A DNA stretch of 64,000 nucleotides from Dromaius novaehollandiae (GCF_036370855.1 NC_088102.1:17341001-17405000); one strand, 5' to 3'. Positions 37,310-51,314 are shown, counted from the stretch's first letter. The notes: generated by a model from the letters alone, not told the origin. A program made the numbers and translations.

Positions 37310-37985
37310 CGGCGCGTTTCTCTGTCCGGCCGCGGTTCCGCCGCCGCGCTGCACGGGGCGGCGCGGCCTCCCCTCCGCGGTTAGCTGCGTAACGGGGCGC
37401 TGAACGGCCTGCGAGGCGGCGGGTGACACGCTGCAAACGGTTTGTAGCCCGTTACCCGCTAACTGCGGGTGAGAAACGGGGGGTGGCTTTTCACCAAGGC
37501 CGGGGGGTGCGCCGAGGAAGGAGCCGCGGGGCTGGCCCGCATGGCGGCCGCGGCGCTAGGCCGGGCCGGGCGGGCCCCAGCCCCGGGGCAGGGCCGAGGC
37601 GCCGCGGGGAGTCGCCTGCCGCCGGCCGCCACTTGGCCCCGCGGCCCCGGCCCCCGCGGCCGGCCGGGGCGAGGCGAGGCGGCAGGTGCCATTTTGCGGC
37701 CCCCGCGGCCGGCCGGGGCGAGGCGAGGCGGCAGGTGCCATTTTGCGGCCCCCGCGGCCGGCCGGGGCGAGGCGAGGCGGCAGGTGCCATTTTGCGGCCC
37801 CCGCGGCCGGCCGGGGCGAGGCGAGGCGGCAGGTGCCATTTTGCGGCCCCCGCGGCCGGCCGGGGCGAGGCGAGGCGGCAGGTGCCATTTCGCAGCCCCC
37901 GCGCGCGCCTGAGGCGAGGCCGCGGCCGTTGGCGGGGCTCGGGCAGGCCGGGCACGGCCTCTGCTCCCTTTTGAGCTCTTCGCTC
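37310..37985. promoter_or_regulatory. CpG island downstream of GSC, containing a minisatellite
   Basis: This is the 3' continuation of the GSC CpG island, very GC-rich and CpG-dense up to about 37.98 kb, where composition falls back to AT-rich. It produces long overlapping frames on both strands (up to 183 codons) that are compositional and repeat artefacts. It may host a promoter for an antisense or downstream non-coding RNA. A CATGGCGGCCGCGG word at 37540 (YY1-like ATGGCGGC) would suit such a promoter, but no transcript can be shown. Confidence 0.55.
37649..37893 (+). repeat. 49-bp GC-rich minisatellite, five near-identical copies
   Basis: Exact 49-base periodicity: the ATTTTGCGG landmark recurs at 37691, 37740, 37789 and 37838, with ATTTCGCAG at 37887. 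The first four copies look identical; the fifth has two substitutions at its end. Each copy contains a CAGGTG E-box (Snail/ZEB type), overlapping GCCATTTTG, whose complement CAAAATGGC resembles a YY1/REX1 core, plus several CpGs. Because 49 is 1 mod 3, all frames cycle through the repeat and long spurious frames appear on both strands. Confidence 0.95.
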
Positions 37986-40900
37986 GAGCTGCCTGGAGTA
38001 ATATTGATCATTTAACTTATTAGGGCCCCCGTCAAAACGTGATTTTTTTTTCCTAGCGGAGTGCTTGTGGGTAGTCCCCTGTCCCCATCACACTTCGCTC
38101 ATCGCCTTTGTACTCCTGTCTCACAAACCCAAGCAGAGCTGGAAGCGATGCGCTTAGAAAATATTTGCAGACAAAGCCAGGCGAGCCTCCCACTTGTTAT
38201 TTTATTTGATTTCTTTGTGCTTTTCTCTCTCGCTGGCTTTCTGGAGTTTTGTGCCCTGTTGAGTTTCCAAAGAGTTTGTCTTTGATTCCTGCTTTAAAAA
38301 GCTATCTTGAGACATCAGTGTATTAAAACTGCTGTTAATAAATTTCAGTCATTATCAGGTGAGTTACGCATGGGAGGAGGTACAAGCCCTTGTGTACTGC
38401 TCATGGGGATGTTTAATAGGAAGCTGCTAATGGGTATTTTCTCCCACTGGAGACAGCACCTCGGCATTTTGGAAAGCAGGGATAGCCTCGTCTCATTTTA
38501 CTCTTTCTTCTACAAGGGCCTCCTGATAGAGACATCTATTCTCCCTATAAAATTCACATTAATTTCCCCTACACTTTTTTTTCTATGGTTCCCAAACGCT
38601 TCACACTTGTCCCAGAACTTCCACTCCATGTTAGCTGTTTCCCTGTGTCGTCTTGTAGGGAAGAGCATCCCTCTCTGCTTGTCTAGGAAGGCTCTCTAGA
38701 AATCCAAAACAGTTACCCGAAGGTGTGAAGTCAGTGCAGATAACCTCGTGATGAAAATCTTCATGTTGTGGCTTGCTTTCAGAAATTCAGTGGTACTGAG
38801 CTGATTCTCTTCCATTATGGCCAACGCCTGAACTGACCTGTATCAATTCAGCTCTCCTAGGTTAGACAAAACATTGGTTTATACAGATGCTCTCACCATT
38901 GCTTCCAGTGATACCAGTAATGGTCAACTGCTGTGTTGCTTGTGTTCACGCTTTTTCTTCCCTTTCTGATATATCCAGCTTTTTGTAGGCATTGTAGCGT
39001 GGTGCATATTGCAGGTGTCAGTACAATACAGGGAATCTCAGTAGTTGTTCAGATAACATTTCGTAATGTACCCATGTTTCCTTATAGATGTCGTCGCTTT
39101 CTCTGAGCAATCTCTCCCTGTACCGAGATGTAGGAATAGCTGCAGGGGAAGAAATCAGGTGTGGTTTTGTATGAGTCAGTCGTTCAGAGGGCTTACAGTT
39201 TCATAGCTACTGCTCCCTGGAAGAGAAGAAATTTAGCTTCTTTTGTTCCTTAGCAGACCAAAGGAGGAAGGAGAAAAGCAAACTTCTCAATGGATTCTTC
39301 TTTGATACAGATCACAATTTGACTCTGCAGAGCTATTGCATTTTGGAGACACTGCTCTGTTGCTACAGATGCATATCTGATCTCTGTATTGAAACTGTAT
39401 TGAATTACAGTTCAGCAGTACTGAAAACTAGTTTTCAAATGTAAGAAGTGTTTTGTTATATTACATGCAGGAAGTCTTGATGAGTGGATTTTTAATCTGT
39501 CATCTCCTATGTATTTATTTAGTCATTGTTAAATTTTAAAATGCATACTCAATTTGCAAATAAAAGTCAGGTCTAAGGATAGTATTGCCCAGGATTTTGC
39601 ACATGCTTATATATTTTCTTTACTTCACATGTATAGATAGCCTTATGGCCACTTTGGGAGCTAAGTGGGATTTCTTTTTTTTGTTTTTTTTGTGCATGAA
39701 TACAGTGGGGCAGTAATTTTAGAAGTCACTATTAAGGATTTTAGCCTGCATAACTCAATGTGGCAGTTAAACTGGATTTCGATGTGTAAGGAGTGGGCTT
39801 TAACTATGTTTTTGCTAAACAATACCAGTTACATAGGACTGTAGTTCACATCTTTGGAGATGTTTAAACTTTTCCAGTGGGAGTAAGGTGCTCAAGAACT
39901 GTGGAGGTTCCAGGCCCCAGAACATGCCAATGGACTTATTTAGGACTTTTTGTTCTCTGTAAGCATGTGATGTTACATAAAAATTAAAATTTTGTGTTCC
40001 AAAGCAAGGTTTCCATGCATAGGATTGTGATAAAGTCATCACTGGTTGTTTTAACTTCATGTTGTATCTTAATCGGAGCTAATTTTAAAGTTTTCTGTAA
40101 GTTCTTGATAACCATGAGCTTGATCTTGCAATCACTGGTATCTGTTTTTAATATACTACATACAGATGTACTTCTATTAGAATTAATAGTAGCATTTTAA
40201 AATCTAGTTGAAAAGCATTTTTAATCTTGACCTAAATGATTTAGATTTTTTACTAAACATGGTATTTGTGCCGTTAGACAATAGGAGTATCTATCTCATT
40301 GTTTTTCTCTATGTTGTGTGGAGAAAACCTAAGGGCTTCTGTTTTTCTTTTTCACACTACAAAATCAGATTCTATCCTGTCTGGAAGACACCAGTAACTA
40401 AAAAGTAGGTAGAAGATGGCATCAAAAGAATTAAGAAAGTAGAAAACTAAGCAATTGAAAGTGAACAGAAGATTGTAGTAAGATCTCTCTTCCAGTTATT
40501 GTGTTTGGTTGTCATAATTCGGCTCTAGACATTTGTTTGGATTTTTATTTTAGGATAATCCTTACACTCCAAAATGCACATGCCACAAAGCTACTCTCAT
40601 CCTTTTCTCTTTCTTTTGGTAGTAGGAGAAAGGAAAGGCAAGAACCTGAATAACTTCTATGATTCAACAGGTTCAGTTCTAACAAAGGAGCTGTGAAAGC
40701 ATTAGTTGTGGTGGTAGATGTTAATACTTGCATGAGAGGGAGACAAAAAGAGTTTTTTGTCTCTGTCTCTGCCACTGCAATTTACAGCCTTGCATCTTAT
40801 TAGAAGCCCAACTTCAGAAGATTTAATATGACTGAAAACCTTACTTAGTTGTTTCTGAAATGTGATGGATGGTCCGTGATCTTGATATACTATCTAGGGT

Positions 40901-43459
40901 TCAGAACATCAGTTTCTTGCCTTTTTGTACCTGTGAGATGTTGGGCTGCTTTCTTTCTAAACTTCTGTTTGTAAGACGAATAATATTAATTTCAGAAATC
41001 ACCAGGGGTTGGGGGGACAGAACTGTAAGAAGAAACTTAATAAGATAATTCTGAGATACTCCATTGTTCAAGGGCATTCTGCAATAAACCAGTGTTTTTG
41101 AGAGTATGTTAAAAAATCTAGCATTGAAAAGAGGTTGCTGGGCTGAATCCTAGTTTTACCAGCACCTTTGGTTTTCACAGACATTTTTATCATTGCTAGT
41201 AGAATGAGCCCAATCTCAAATCGGCCCCATTATTTTATGGGCCATAGTGACAAGACCGTTTTTCCTTCCTGACCTGAAGAAGATGAAGTGCTTTCTAGAT
41301 ATTTTTATTCTAAAACAACAGTTAAAAAAAAGTTAATTATTGATTTCTTATTTTAAAATAGGGATGTAATACTGGTTTCCTTGTCTTTCCTCCCTCACTA
41401 ATGTGGTTGAAGAGTTGCAGCTGCAGAGAGACTGAAGAGTTAGTTCAGATGATAGTATGAGTTATAGGAGTAATAATCAAATAATTATACAAAAGGAACA
41501 TACACCAAAGATAGTAAACTGTTTTAAGATATGAAATTCTTTTGCAAGGCAAGTGGTAGAAAGTTATAACTTGAGACATTTAAAGTTAGAGCAAATTCTA
41601 GCAGGGGTACAGTACAGCAGCATTCTGCTGCATAGAGAGAAATTGAAAAATCTGATGTATATCTTCTGTACCATCTGTATTTAGATGGCACATATATATG
41701 TTTCTATTTACTACCTTATTTACCATATTTATTCTTGTAGTCTTGTAATAAGTAATATTGGAAAGCAGAGGTCAGATTTTTGGCTGACATGAAGTGATTT
41801 ATTATCAGTTTAAAATCTTAACCCTTTTTTTTTTCAGTTTTACTAGTACTTGAGTGAACTGGGTTTGAGCTTTACCATAATGGGATCCTGGGAATACAAA
41901 GCATGCAAACTCTGTCTTGCACATGACTTGTGAAACAAACATTTGGATTAGTGGAAGTTATAAAAAGAATTGCAACATTAAGGTGAGTTCATATTTTTTG
42001 TGCTCCATCTGCTTTTATTGGTTCTCTGGGGTTATACACCATGGAGCATAAATGAACAAAAACCCAAAGAGTTTTTGTTTTGTATTCTACCCCCTTAGGG
42101 TTTCATTCCATTTATACTTTATGTTTTCCTACTTTGGAGACCTGGTGAGTCTTGACTAACTCTAGACAGAGAAGTTTAGTCAAATTACTCTGTTTCTCTG
42201 GGGTTACCACTTACCCTGATTTGATATACAGAGTCTGTTACACAAAGGTAACAGTTGTAGCTGCAATACATTAGACTGTGAGCAATTAATACAAAGTTTA
42301 AGTGACTTATCTTTGTAAAATATGTGACAACTTTAAATGCAGGAATCAATGTTGTTAAAATATTCTGGATTGTATTAAAACTACCCAAAGCTGGAGAATT
42401 CAGATGGAAAAATAGAAAAAGGAATCAGACTTCTTTCACTTTTTGTTTTCAGGTTAGAATAGGTGTTTACAGAGAGACAGAGATTATATCCCATAGGATA
42501 AATGGCGAAACTTAAGGTACAACTCAATGGAATAACATGAAACTGCAGGAAGAGAAAGGGCAGGAAAGCATGTTACAGCTTAAATGTACCTATGCAGTTG
42601 AATGTTGAAAGTTACTTTACCCTTGTCTTTTAAATTACGTCTGAATACTGGTGTCTGCGTTTCTTTTCAGCTCCTTGTCTGAACATACGTACTTGCTTAC
42701 CTTGGAGATTTGGAGCTTCACCTCATTAGTATATCTCAAGACATGTTGAATACTTGTGCCAGCTTAGAACTCATAATTGTCCATCCACTTTATATCAAGG
42801 AAAAGGGCCTTTCCCCCAAATTCTGAACCAAGCATTAAATCTCCACCAGAGTTTGCATGTGTTTATTTATGTAAGTACAATGAGTATAATCAGTCTTTAT
42901 GTTTCTCTTTCTTTACGGGGCTTTATTTGGTGTTTGCTATCCAGTGCCTGCATAGTGCTTTGCTAACATTGTATGTTGCATTTTGACCTTGACTACACTC
43001 TGACAAAAGAAATGATGGAGGTATAAGAAACCCCTCCACTTTTTATTCCTTTGGGTAGAAGAGTTTTCTTTAAGGGAGCAGTTTCCAGCAGGGCTTCTGC
43101 TCCCCTTCCTGTGCATTTGGGTGGACCTGTGGCTGTGTCAGACTTACTGCATTCTTTTCCTAGAAAAAAATGGAGATTTGGAAACCAGACTGTGACTCTG
43201 ACAGTATTATTTCAATGGTCTGGTTTGCAGTATACCACCACAAACCATTGAATCTGCATGACTGATGGGTGGCAAACTACAGTGCTGGAATGAGTTGCCA
43301 AGAACAAGGATGGGAATTTCTGAAGCTGGCATCACTCTTGAATATGAAGTATTACAAATGTAGAACCTGAATATAACTGTATTTGTTTCCTTTATTTAGG
43401 GCTTTTGGCAAACTGTCAAAGAATTTAGGTATAAATTTTCAGAGTGATCCTGAGATGGA
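37986..43459. other. AT-rich intergenic DNA 3' of GSC
   Basis: No supportable gene. The longest frame (38307-38699, +, 130 codons) shows no domain, and its start lacks support. Composition and CpG depletion match the desert on the other side of GSC. In other vertebrates the flanks of GSC are also gene-poor. Confidence 0.55.
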
Positions 43460-43565
43460 GAACTACTGCTATTCCATTTTACATTTGGAGAAGCTGAGGT
43501 ACCTCTTCCTCAAGGGGACACCCAGGAAGTCTCTGGCACAGCATGGAAAAGTGGAAGCAAAGCCA
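43460..43565 (+). repeat. MIR-like SINE remnant
   Basis: 'ctattccattttacatttgg', then 'agaagctgaggtac', then a gap and 'cttcctcaaggggacaccca', then 'agtctctggcacagcatgg' follow the MIR core order (attttacag..gaaactgaggcac..ttgcccaaggtcacacag..agtggcagagctgg). Divergence is high, so it is ancient. Confidence 0.6.
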
Positions 43566-46500
43566 TATTTTCTGTGCTGAATTTTATTCCCAACACCATG
43601 ATTTCCTGTTATCCTGGTGGAAATTTGGCTTTCCTGGTGGAAATAAAGCCTTCATGGTTATGCTTTATTTAATATATATATAATTTTTCTTGGTTGAAAT
43701 TACACATATTTTTACCATCTGAATGAACTTGGGTTGACTGCTAAATTAACAGAAGATAAGTGAATATAAGGGCAATATTGTTTGGGTGTTTGAAAGATGC
43801 ATTTTTAAAAGTCAAAAAATGAGAGCCCTGACTTGCTTTGCTTGCAGACCCAAAAACTCAGCAAGTGTTCGATGTGCAAGGAATGCAGAACCAATAGAGA
43901 GTGAGTAACTTTCTATTAAGAGCAGAGAATGGAAAAGTGTTCTTTTAATGCCAAATTTTACCCCATAGTGGATAATTATAGCCAAGTTGTAAACCCCTTA
44001 AAAGCTATAAGGCACCAGTATAATGAAACACATAACCAAAATTTACTGTATGTGTGTAGATTGCAAGCTTACTCTTGAATATTTAGTCTTCAACTTCTTA
44101 AATTTGTAGTTTCCACTGAGGGCTTATAAGTGCTAGAATTTTGATTAACTGTCTCAAATAAACTACTGCTATTGTTATCACTATAAATCTCCCTAACCTA
44201 AGAGCTTTATGGAGGCTGATATTTTCTCTGGAAACTGTAAAGATTTAGAAGGGCATGAACCCAGTACCTTTATTTGGAGCTTCCTGTCATTATATAGAAA
44301 GTCTCAGGCTATGTTTACATCAGTTATTAGGTTTTATTTGTTTAATATCACTTTTTCTTTGTTTTTTATACTGCTTATCATTCACATTTTTAGAACATAC
44401 TGTATTTTCCCTTTTGTTGGCCCTAATGCTATGGAGACAGCTCTTCAAAATGAAACTCATTCACTGTCGTCTCCATGAGCCAGGTTGAAAGGCCTGATCC
44501 AAAGCCTTTCCAAATTAGTGGGAAGCTTTCTTCTTTAGCTGGTGACATTTCCCACTTACATTAATGGGTGGGATTATTTTGCAATGCATTCAGTGAAGAT
44601 AGGGCATTAATTTCTGATCAAAAGGCATAATGAGTATGGGCCAAAGCCAAGCAATAAGGGATTGTTAATAATTCTAGGATGGCATTTTCTCCTTAAAATT
44701 CTCTAAGTGTGGCACTCTGACTTGCGTAGCCAAAGTGGTCCAACCCACCTGCTATGGGTGCAGTTTTATTGGCAGAGATGGATTTGTATAGCTACAGTTT
44801 CTGCAATTATTACTGTTGTTAATGGAATAAGCTTTAAGGATGTAGATGTGTTCATATTAATAGTTTTAGTGGTATACATTTTAAGATAGAAGTCATGCTT
44901 ATGAACTAAAATAACTATACTTGTACAAAATAGTGTTTAAATGAGTAAATTATTGCTGCTTTTCAGATGCAGCACTATTGCTTGCAAGTGGTATTCTTGA
45001 TGTAGAAGTAGGCATTTTCCATGCAATGAGGCTTGACTAGGGTCAACATTAGACCCTCAGGCCTTGTGTGAAGCTTATCGCTAGCTGTGTAAAGGCAAGA
45101 TAAAATTTTATTGATACCCATCATGTTTGCCCTTTAAGGAACATCTGATTTGCCAGATGTTTAAGAAAATCCAGAACAGTCTTCCTGAATTGGAAAGCAG
45201 CTGTGTTTTACTCTTCTCACGTATTCATTGGCACAGCTGCTTCAGATATCCAGGCATCTAAATTATTCTGACATCAAAAAAAACCATTGAAACAGGGACT
45301 GATTATGGCCATATTGCTTATGATAGTTTAATGCTTTGGCTGACTGATCACTGGGAAAACTGTTCAGTTGCCAGACACATTGTAGTTAAGGAACAAGTAG
45401 AATTCATATTGAGGTAGGACATTAGGTGCCCTAGAATCATTCTTTCTAGTTTCAGTCTCTTTGAAATAGCTGTTGTAGGAATAGAATCAGTCCCCATTTC
45501 AGCTTCATAATCTTTTCTGTTGTACGATGGAAATTTTGGTCTTAGCTGGATGGAGGTCAGATGACTACAAAATTATAGAAGAAAAATATACTATATTAAA
45601 TCCTATATTCAAAATAGCCTTCATTAATTTGTCTTGCAAATTTCTGAAGGTTTTTGCTGTTCTTTTCTCAGTCTCAAGCCCAAGTCCATTAAAGACCATT
45701 GGACATTTAAAGACTAGATATTAGTTTAGAATCAATTTCTTGATCCCACTCCATTTCATTTGTTTTTTTTAATCACCTGCAGATCAGCAGAAAGCAGAAA
45801 CAGCTGTCCAAGAAAAATGTCTCAAGACATTTCTGGAAGAAGAAGGTCTTGGGATTGTAGAGTCTGATTTTCTTTATCTCTGGAGAAGAGTATGTGAATT
45901 GGAAGCAGTGCTCTTCCTAAGTGCATTACCAAGCCACTTCTGCCTCAGAAGCAAGAAGAAAGAAGAGCAGGTAAGAGCCACCTTCCTGCCTTTCCATGTC
46001 AACATTAGATGTAAACTGAACGCAGCTGTGAGTGGCCATGACTCTTGCCCACAGATATGGCCAATACAGTTGTTAAGGGTTCTGACTGAGGATTAGAATC
46101 ATTTAGGGTTTAGCTTGCAGTGTGTTTGTACAACTGATGTTTTAAGAATTTTTAAAGTATATGAGATACATTTCATGCTCATTTTTGGAACCAAAGATTG
46201 AGGTATTAAAACAAATGCAGTTTTGTTTGTATGCCATCATGTGTTTTAGTTTTGTTTTATTTATTTTTACTTCCCCTCACTGGAAGCCCTTCTGCTGTTG
46301 TTGTGGCATAGATTCTGAAGATAGGAATTTACATTTGTAAATAATTGAATGCTTGTGACTCATCTTAGAAATCCTAGTTCTTTCTGACAGCTCACAGTTA
46401 TTTGTGCGTGACACTCAAGTGGTGGAGTTCCACACAGACCAGGCATTTGTCACATTGCTCAGAAGGCACAGAGGGTATGGGATGATGCTTATTATAAAAT

Positions 46501-49500
46501 CGAAAACTTCAGAAGTCTCTTTTTGATATTGAAGTGTCTTTTGTGCAGAAAAATCAGTGGAGTCATGCTGAGGCTAATGATATGTGGCTGTTGCAGATTT
46601 TACTTGCAAGGGCAGAGGTCCTTTACCACTTTCAGCAGGTTTGAACCCATACCTGGCAGATACAAACTGAGACCCAATAATGAAACTGATAGGATTAGGA
46701 AACTTGTAAGGGTCAGAAGCATAGTGTTGCAGGCTACAGACTTGCTGAGATTTATTAGCCAGACACTTTTCAGTGAAAAAATGGGCAGTATGTACAGCAC
46801 GAAGTGAGGAGAAATAGTGCAGTCGAGGGGATAGGACACTAGTATGGAAGTAGAAGAGATTTTATCTATATTTCTGCTGTTGTTTGTTAGAAACTTGCAG
46901 ATGTCTTTGCTCTCAGCAAGGCCACATACTTTTCCAACTGTAAAGTGGAAGTCATTCTACTTGATAGGTACAGATACCATTCATTTGGATGAATTTGTAA
47001 TGTGAGGTCAAGAGAGATTCTTGAGAATCAAAAGATTACAAAACCTGACTTACCTCAGTAGGGTCACCAACAGTAGACTAATAGGTTTGTAAACTGGAGC
47101 TCACTTTTTCCTCTGAAGTCTTATTTAAAATCCATCCTGAAGCAGGGATAAAATGATTTTAGAAATCATCAAGAAAGCATTTGAACAAGTGGGATATGCC
47201 TAGGAAAGAATATTATAGAGGTTGGCCCTCTGCCACATGTTCTACAGAAGAACAGTGTGCTGGGTGTAGAAGAAGAGGTTGCAAGAGTAAGGAGGGGATA
47301 GAAGCATATGAATCCATAAGCTTTGAGTGAGAGCTTGCAGCAGTTTCTTTTCTGAGCTGTTTCCAATCCACTGTTAAAGAGAGGAATGGGACTGATGGGT
47401 TAATCATTTGGAGTGAGGGCAGAAAAGTGGGGAGTAACTGCATTGATCTACCCTAGTCAGCCAATGCAGAAAATGGTTAATGAGTTTGTAAAATTCTTGA
47501 TCTGGATTTAGGAGTGATATTTTTACTGATTCTTGCATTGCATATCCTTACATTTGCATTTGCAACCAGAATATAGCATTTCTTTCAATATTGTCAGCAT
47601 CCTATTGAGAGGTCTTACAGTACACAATTATCAAATGTGCTTGTAATCACTAATGGCAAGATAAATGTGATCATTATGGAGGGTAATTTTGTTAATGTGA
47701 TGGAATCTTTTCTGGCTTGTCACTTGCTCACTATCAAAATAAATTACAAGGCCATAATGCTGCACTGTGGTAAGGTGGATAACCACTTCACAGCATGTAT
47801 TGAGCTGAGCTGAAAATTATTGCAACCTCAAAGCAACCATTTGGAGCACTGTGTTTTAATCTATTAGTACATGAAATGGTGTGGAGGCTTTGCCCAAAAA
47901 TCAGTAGTGTATTTTATCCAAGCAAGATGTTACTGTGTCCTTTGCAGTAATAGCAGGAGATCAACCTCATTGCACTTGGGGACTTCCCCATGCCAGATAA
48001 ATCCCTAAGGAAGTAATTAAACTACAGCAGGCTTAACAGTAAGTTGTATTTTAGCTTGTGATCTAACTTTGTAGCACACGATTGAAAAATAGGTGGAATA
48101 CTGCTTATTTCCTCAATAACGGTATTGAGATTTACTTGGTTAATGTTTTTTCGTTAAGTCCAGAGAAGATAATAATTATATAAAGATTAGTTGTTTATGC
48201 AAACATGTACAAATGCATGCCTATAATAAGTCAGCTGCTAGAAATACTTATTATTGTTATTTAAGTTTATGAGGTGACTTGAATTTCTTTACAGACCAAA
48301 CATAATGAAGAAATTTCATCTTGAAATGCTCGTGTTCTTTAGGAACTATATGACCTAGAAAACTGTGTGTGTTCCCACTGTGTACTAACTGAGGTGTATC
48401 ACGTGTGGGCTTGCAGCATTGCTTAAGTATGTCTTTTTTCATAATGCCTTGTATAGATGATTAATATCAGTAGAAAGCACTTATTTTGGGACTGTGTGTG
48501 TCTGATGATGACCAGAAGGATGGTTTCAATTGACAAAATATGTTTGTGCATTTATAGAATATAGAGGTTAGAAGAATTTGATCTGAACATATCTTCTGCC
48601 TATAGAATTTTTCACTTCTGCTACCAGCAGTAACATACCTGGACGGTAGGAAAGTGATTTTTTTGAGTGGGTGAGGGATGTATAGGAAAAACATTCTTAG
48701 TAGCTCCATGGCAGGTATTATTTGCTGGTGGAAGATAGACTGTCTATATAATCTTTCATCAAGAGAGGGAAGATGGAAATACGCAGAGTGCTTTGTGCTT
48801 TCATTACCGGTACCGCATAAGCCGGTTGGATGTCAGGGTGTTGTCATGTTTCGGATCACTTCTGGTTTGCAGCTTTTTAGTCTATGTACATTTCCAGTAT
48901 TGTCACAGGCTTGTTGAGTGTCCTAACTTTTTGCTGCCCGCAGAGCCTTACTGTGCTTTATTTTCTGTTTGTTTTGCAGCTATATCTGTTTACTCTAAAT
49001 TAGCTTGTAAACTTTTGTTTTCTCTGTGAGTCCCAGAAGAGAAGAGGAGAACTTCAAGTAAGTAAGTAGTTAGCTGCGTAGTAGTACATAGTATGCATAC
49101 ATCTGATAAGATTAGCTACTGCTTGAGCTTTTCTTATATCCAGGCACTTGAAAGAAAAAGAACAGAATTAATAATGTTTGACTTTACCTCTTCTGAGAAT
49201 TGATCTGAATATGTGCTCAGAATGATTATCCTTACATAATTTATATGCATGTCTTTCTACAGCTTCAATTTATTGTTCCATATACATATGTTGCAAATCT
49301 AGTATTGGTTTTAGATGAGTATGTGTTCTCTTAGTGGGACATTCTAGTTACATCTCCAATAGCTACTCCTAAAAGGAAGCTTGAAGGATGTTGGTTGTGG
49401 TCACAGAATTCAACTCATGTTTTGAGGGATTCTTCCAAATTTTTGAATGCTCCAAATCCACATCTTTCTCATCTCAGCTAGTAGAGCTTCAGACGGGTAT

Positions 49501-50445
49501 GATTTGGCCTACAGGGGCACATTTGGTGCAGTGCTTGGCTCATTCAATTTCTTCTATCCAAACCACTTCAGTGAGTTTCAGTTCAGTTTACCCCTGTGAG
49601 ATATTCTATCCCTGTGGTAGAGAAATTCACTCACTTCTGATGTGGAACAGATACAGAAAGCCAACTGCCAACATGTGTTTGTATAAGTGGGGTAGTGATC
49701 CCTTTGTCAACATCTGTACTCAGGAACCTCAGTGAATTTTGAAAGATCCCTGGAGGGTCTGAGGGAGGTTCTTTAACAGGAGAACTCTAACCTGTCAGAC
49801 AAATGGTCCAATCACAGATAGTTTGCAATACTTTAAGGGAAATTACACTGTTTGCCTAAACCCAGCATTTTGTGTGAGACAAGCAATTCAATAACGTTAT
49901 CCCAATAATAATTAAAAAAGACAGCAATATATGTGTCATTGGAGCTAGTCTTTTGTCGTAGGCCATTTTTTGGATTTTTTGTTAAATTTTTAAGTTCTAG
50001 TACCTTAGGCTTAGCGTCTTAGTTGATAGTCAGTTACCAATGTAAGACCGAGCTGGTTCACCAAAGTGCTGAACATCTCCCTTATAAGTCAGTGGGAATG
50101 CCAAACTGCTACCTTTCTCTATGTTATCTGAAATTAGAGCATTACTCTCTGTTTATCAGTGGCTTTTTGAATCAGATTCTGCTCAAGCTTCAGTGGAGGC
50201 AGTGGTTGTCAATGGCACACCAAAACTGTTTCTTGCGTAAGACACTTTCTGTGATAAAGGTACTACTGTCATAACATGTGCAGTCAGTTGATGCATAACA
50301 TGCATACTAAGAGCTGGCAATACTGGGGTGTTCTGAGAGCCTACCATGAGCTAATAAGAAATAGAATTTGTTTGAAAAAGCAATGTTAAAATGTAGCAGT
50401 GTCACAGCAACTGTGTATCAACATATGTATCAGCTCAGAGCTGAC

Positions 50446-50619
50446 CTGATAGCCTCTACTGCATGGTCATTGTCATTTCCTGCAGGTCCCGGAGATGTCT
50501 TGATTATATCTTGACCTGCCAGCTTTTTTATAGCTTTTGAGATCTGATTCAGTGAGAGAAAAATGGAGGGGATATCTGGTGTGCATAGCAGTTGGGTATT
50601 TACTGTGTCGTAGGCAAAC
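50446..50619 (-). other. Candidate internal coding exon of unknown gene (low confidence)
   Basis: On the minus strand a strong acceptor (tttccctcttctcttctag) is followed by 174 open bases ending in a plausible donor (ATCAG|GTCAGC). The length is exactly 58 codons, so it would be a symmetric phase-2 exon. Its reading (FAYDTVNTQL ... LSLNQISKAIKKLAGQDI) has a protein-like balance of residues with an amphipathic stretch. The frame remains open about 165 bases further upstream to a stop near 50785, again with protein-like content and a few CpGs unusual for the surroundings. I do not recognise the family. It could be an exon of a lineage-specific gene, a fossil exon or chance; frames of this size are expected a few times in 64 kb. 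Confidence 0.2.
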
Positions 50620-51269
50620 CTAGAAGAGAAGAGGGAAACGTCGGATAAGATGATCAAAGCAGTTGAAACCGACACAATTTTCTCTTCTTTGGTCATGTTC
50701 ATGTTACCCTTTACAGTGCTCTGTACTAGCTTCAGCAAGCACACAAGTTCATTAAGTAGGCATACTGTTGGTGCATTATTTTTCTTTTAGTTTCCACTCT
50801 TCTGTAAATGGTAAAGCGGTCATGACAGTTTTTACCTTAGGATAAGGAGTCCCTACCCTTAAGATGCTGAGAAATCCTGGGACCTGATACATGACTGAGC
50901 CTCTGAGATTGTTTTCTGTTTATGTTACAGTAGCACCCAGCAGATGCAGATTATGGTGTATAATCTCAAACTCCTGTAACATAAAACTGCAATGAAGAAA
51001 ACAGGAGGAAAAGTAGAAGATGGAATTTAGGCATGGAGTCTGATGGCATGTTTTGTTTCCTTTTTTTTCTAAAAGGCAAAAATAACATCTTAAAACTGAT
51101 CAGTGCAGCTTCAAATTGAGATGTTAGCCAAACATCTACCTCTTCTGGTGGTGAATATAATGTCCATATATGCCAATGTTAAAATGCGTGGATGTAGTGG
51201 ACAGACTGAGCTTTCTGAGAGTGTATTCTAACACACAAGAGTGCATGTTTTAAGGAGCTGGTGATGGGA

Positions 51270-51314
<45 letters not shown>

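Noticed and set aside
37423-38015. Frames of 109-183 codons around the minisatellite
   Set aside because: They arise from the 49-bp repeat read in rotating frames, in a GC-rich island, with no recognisable protein.
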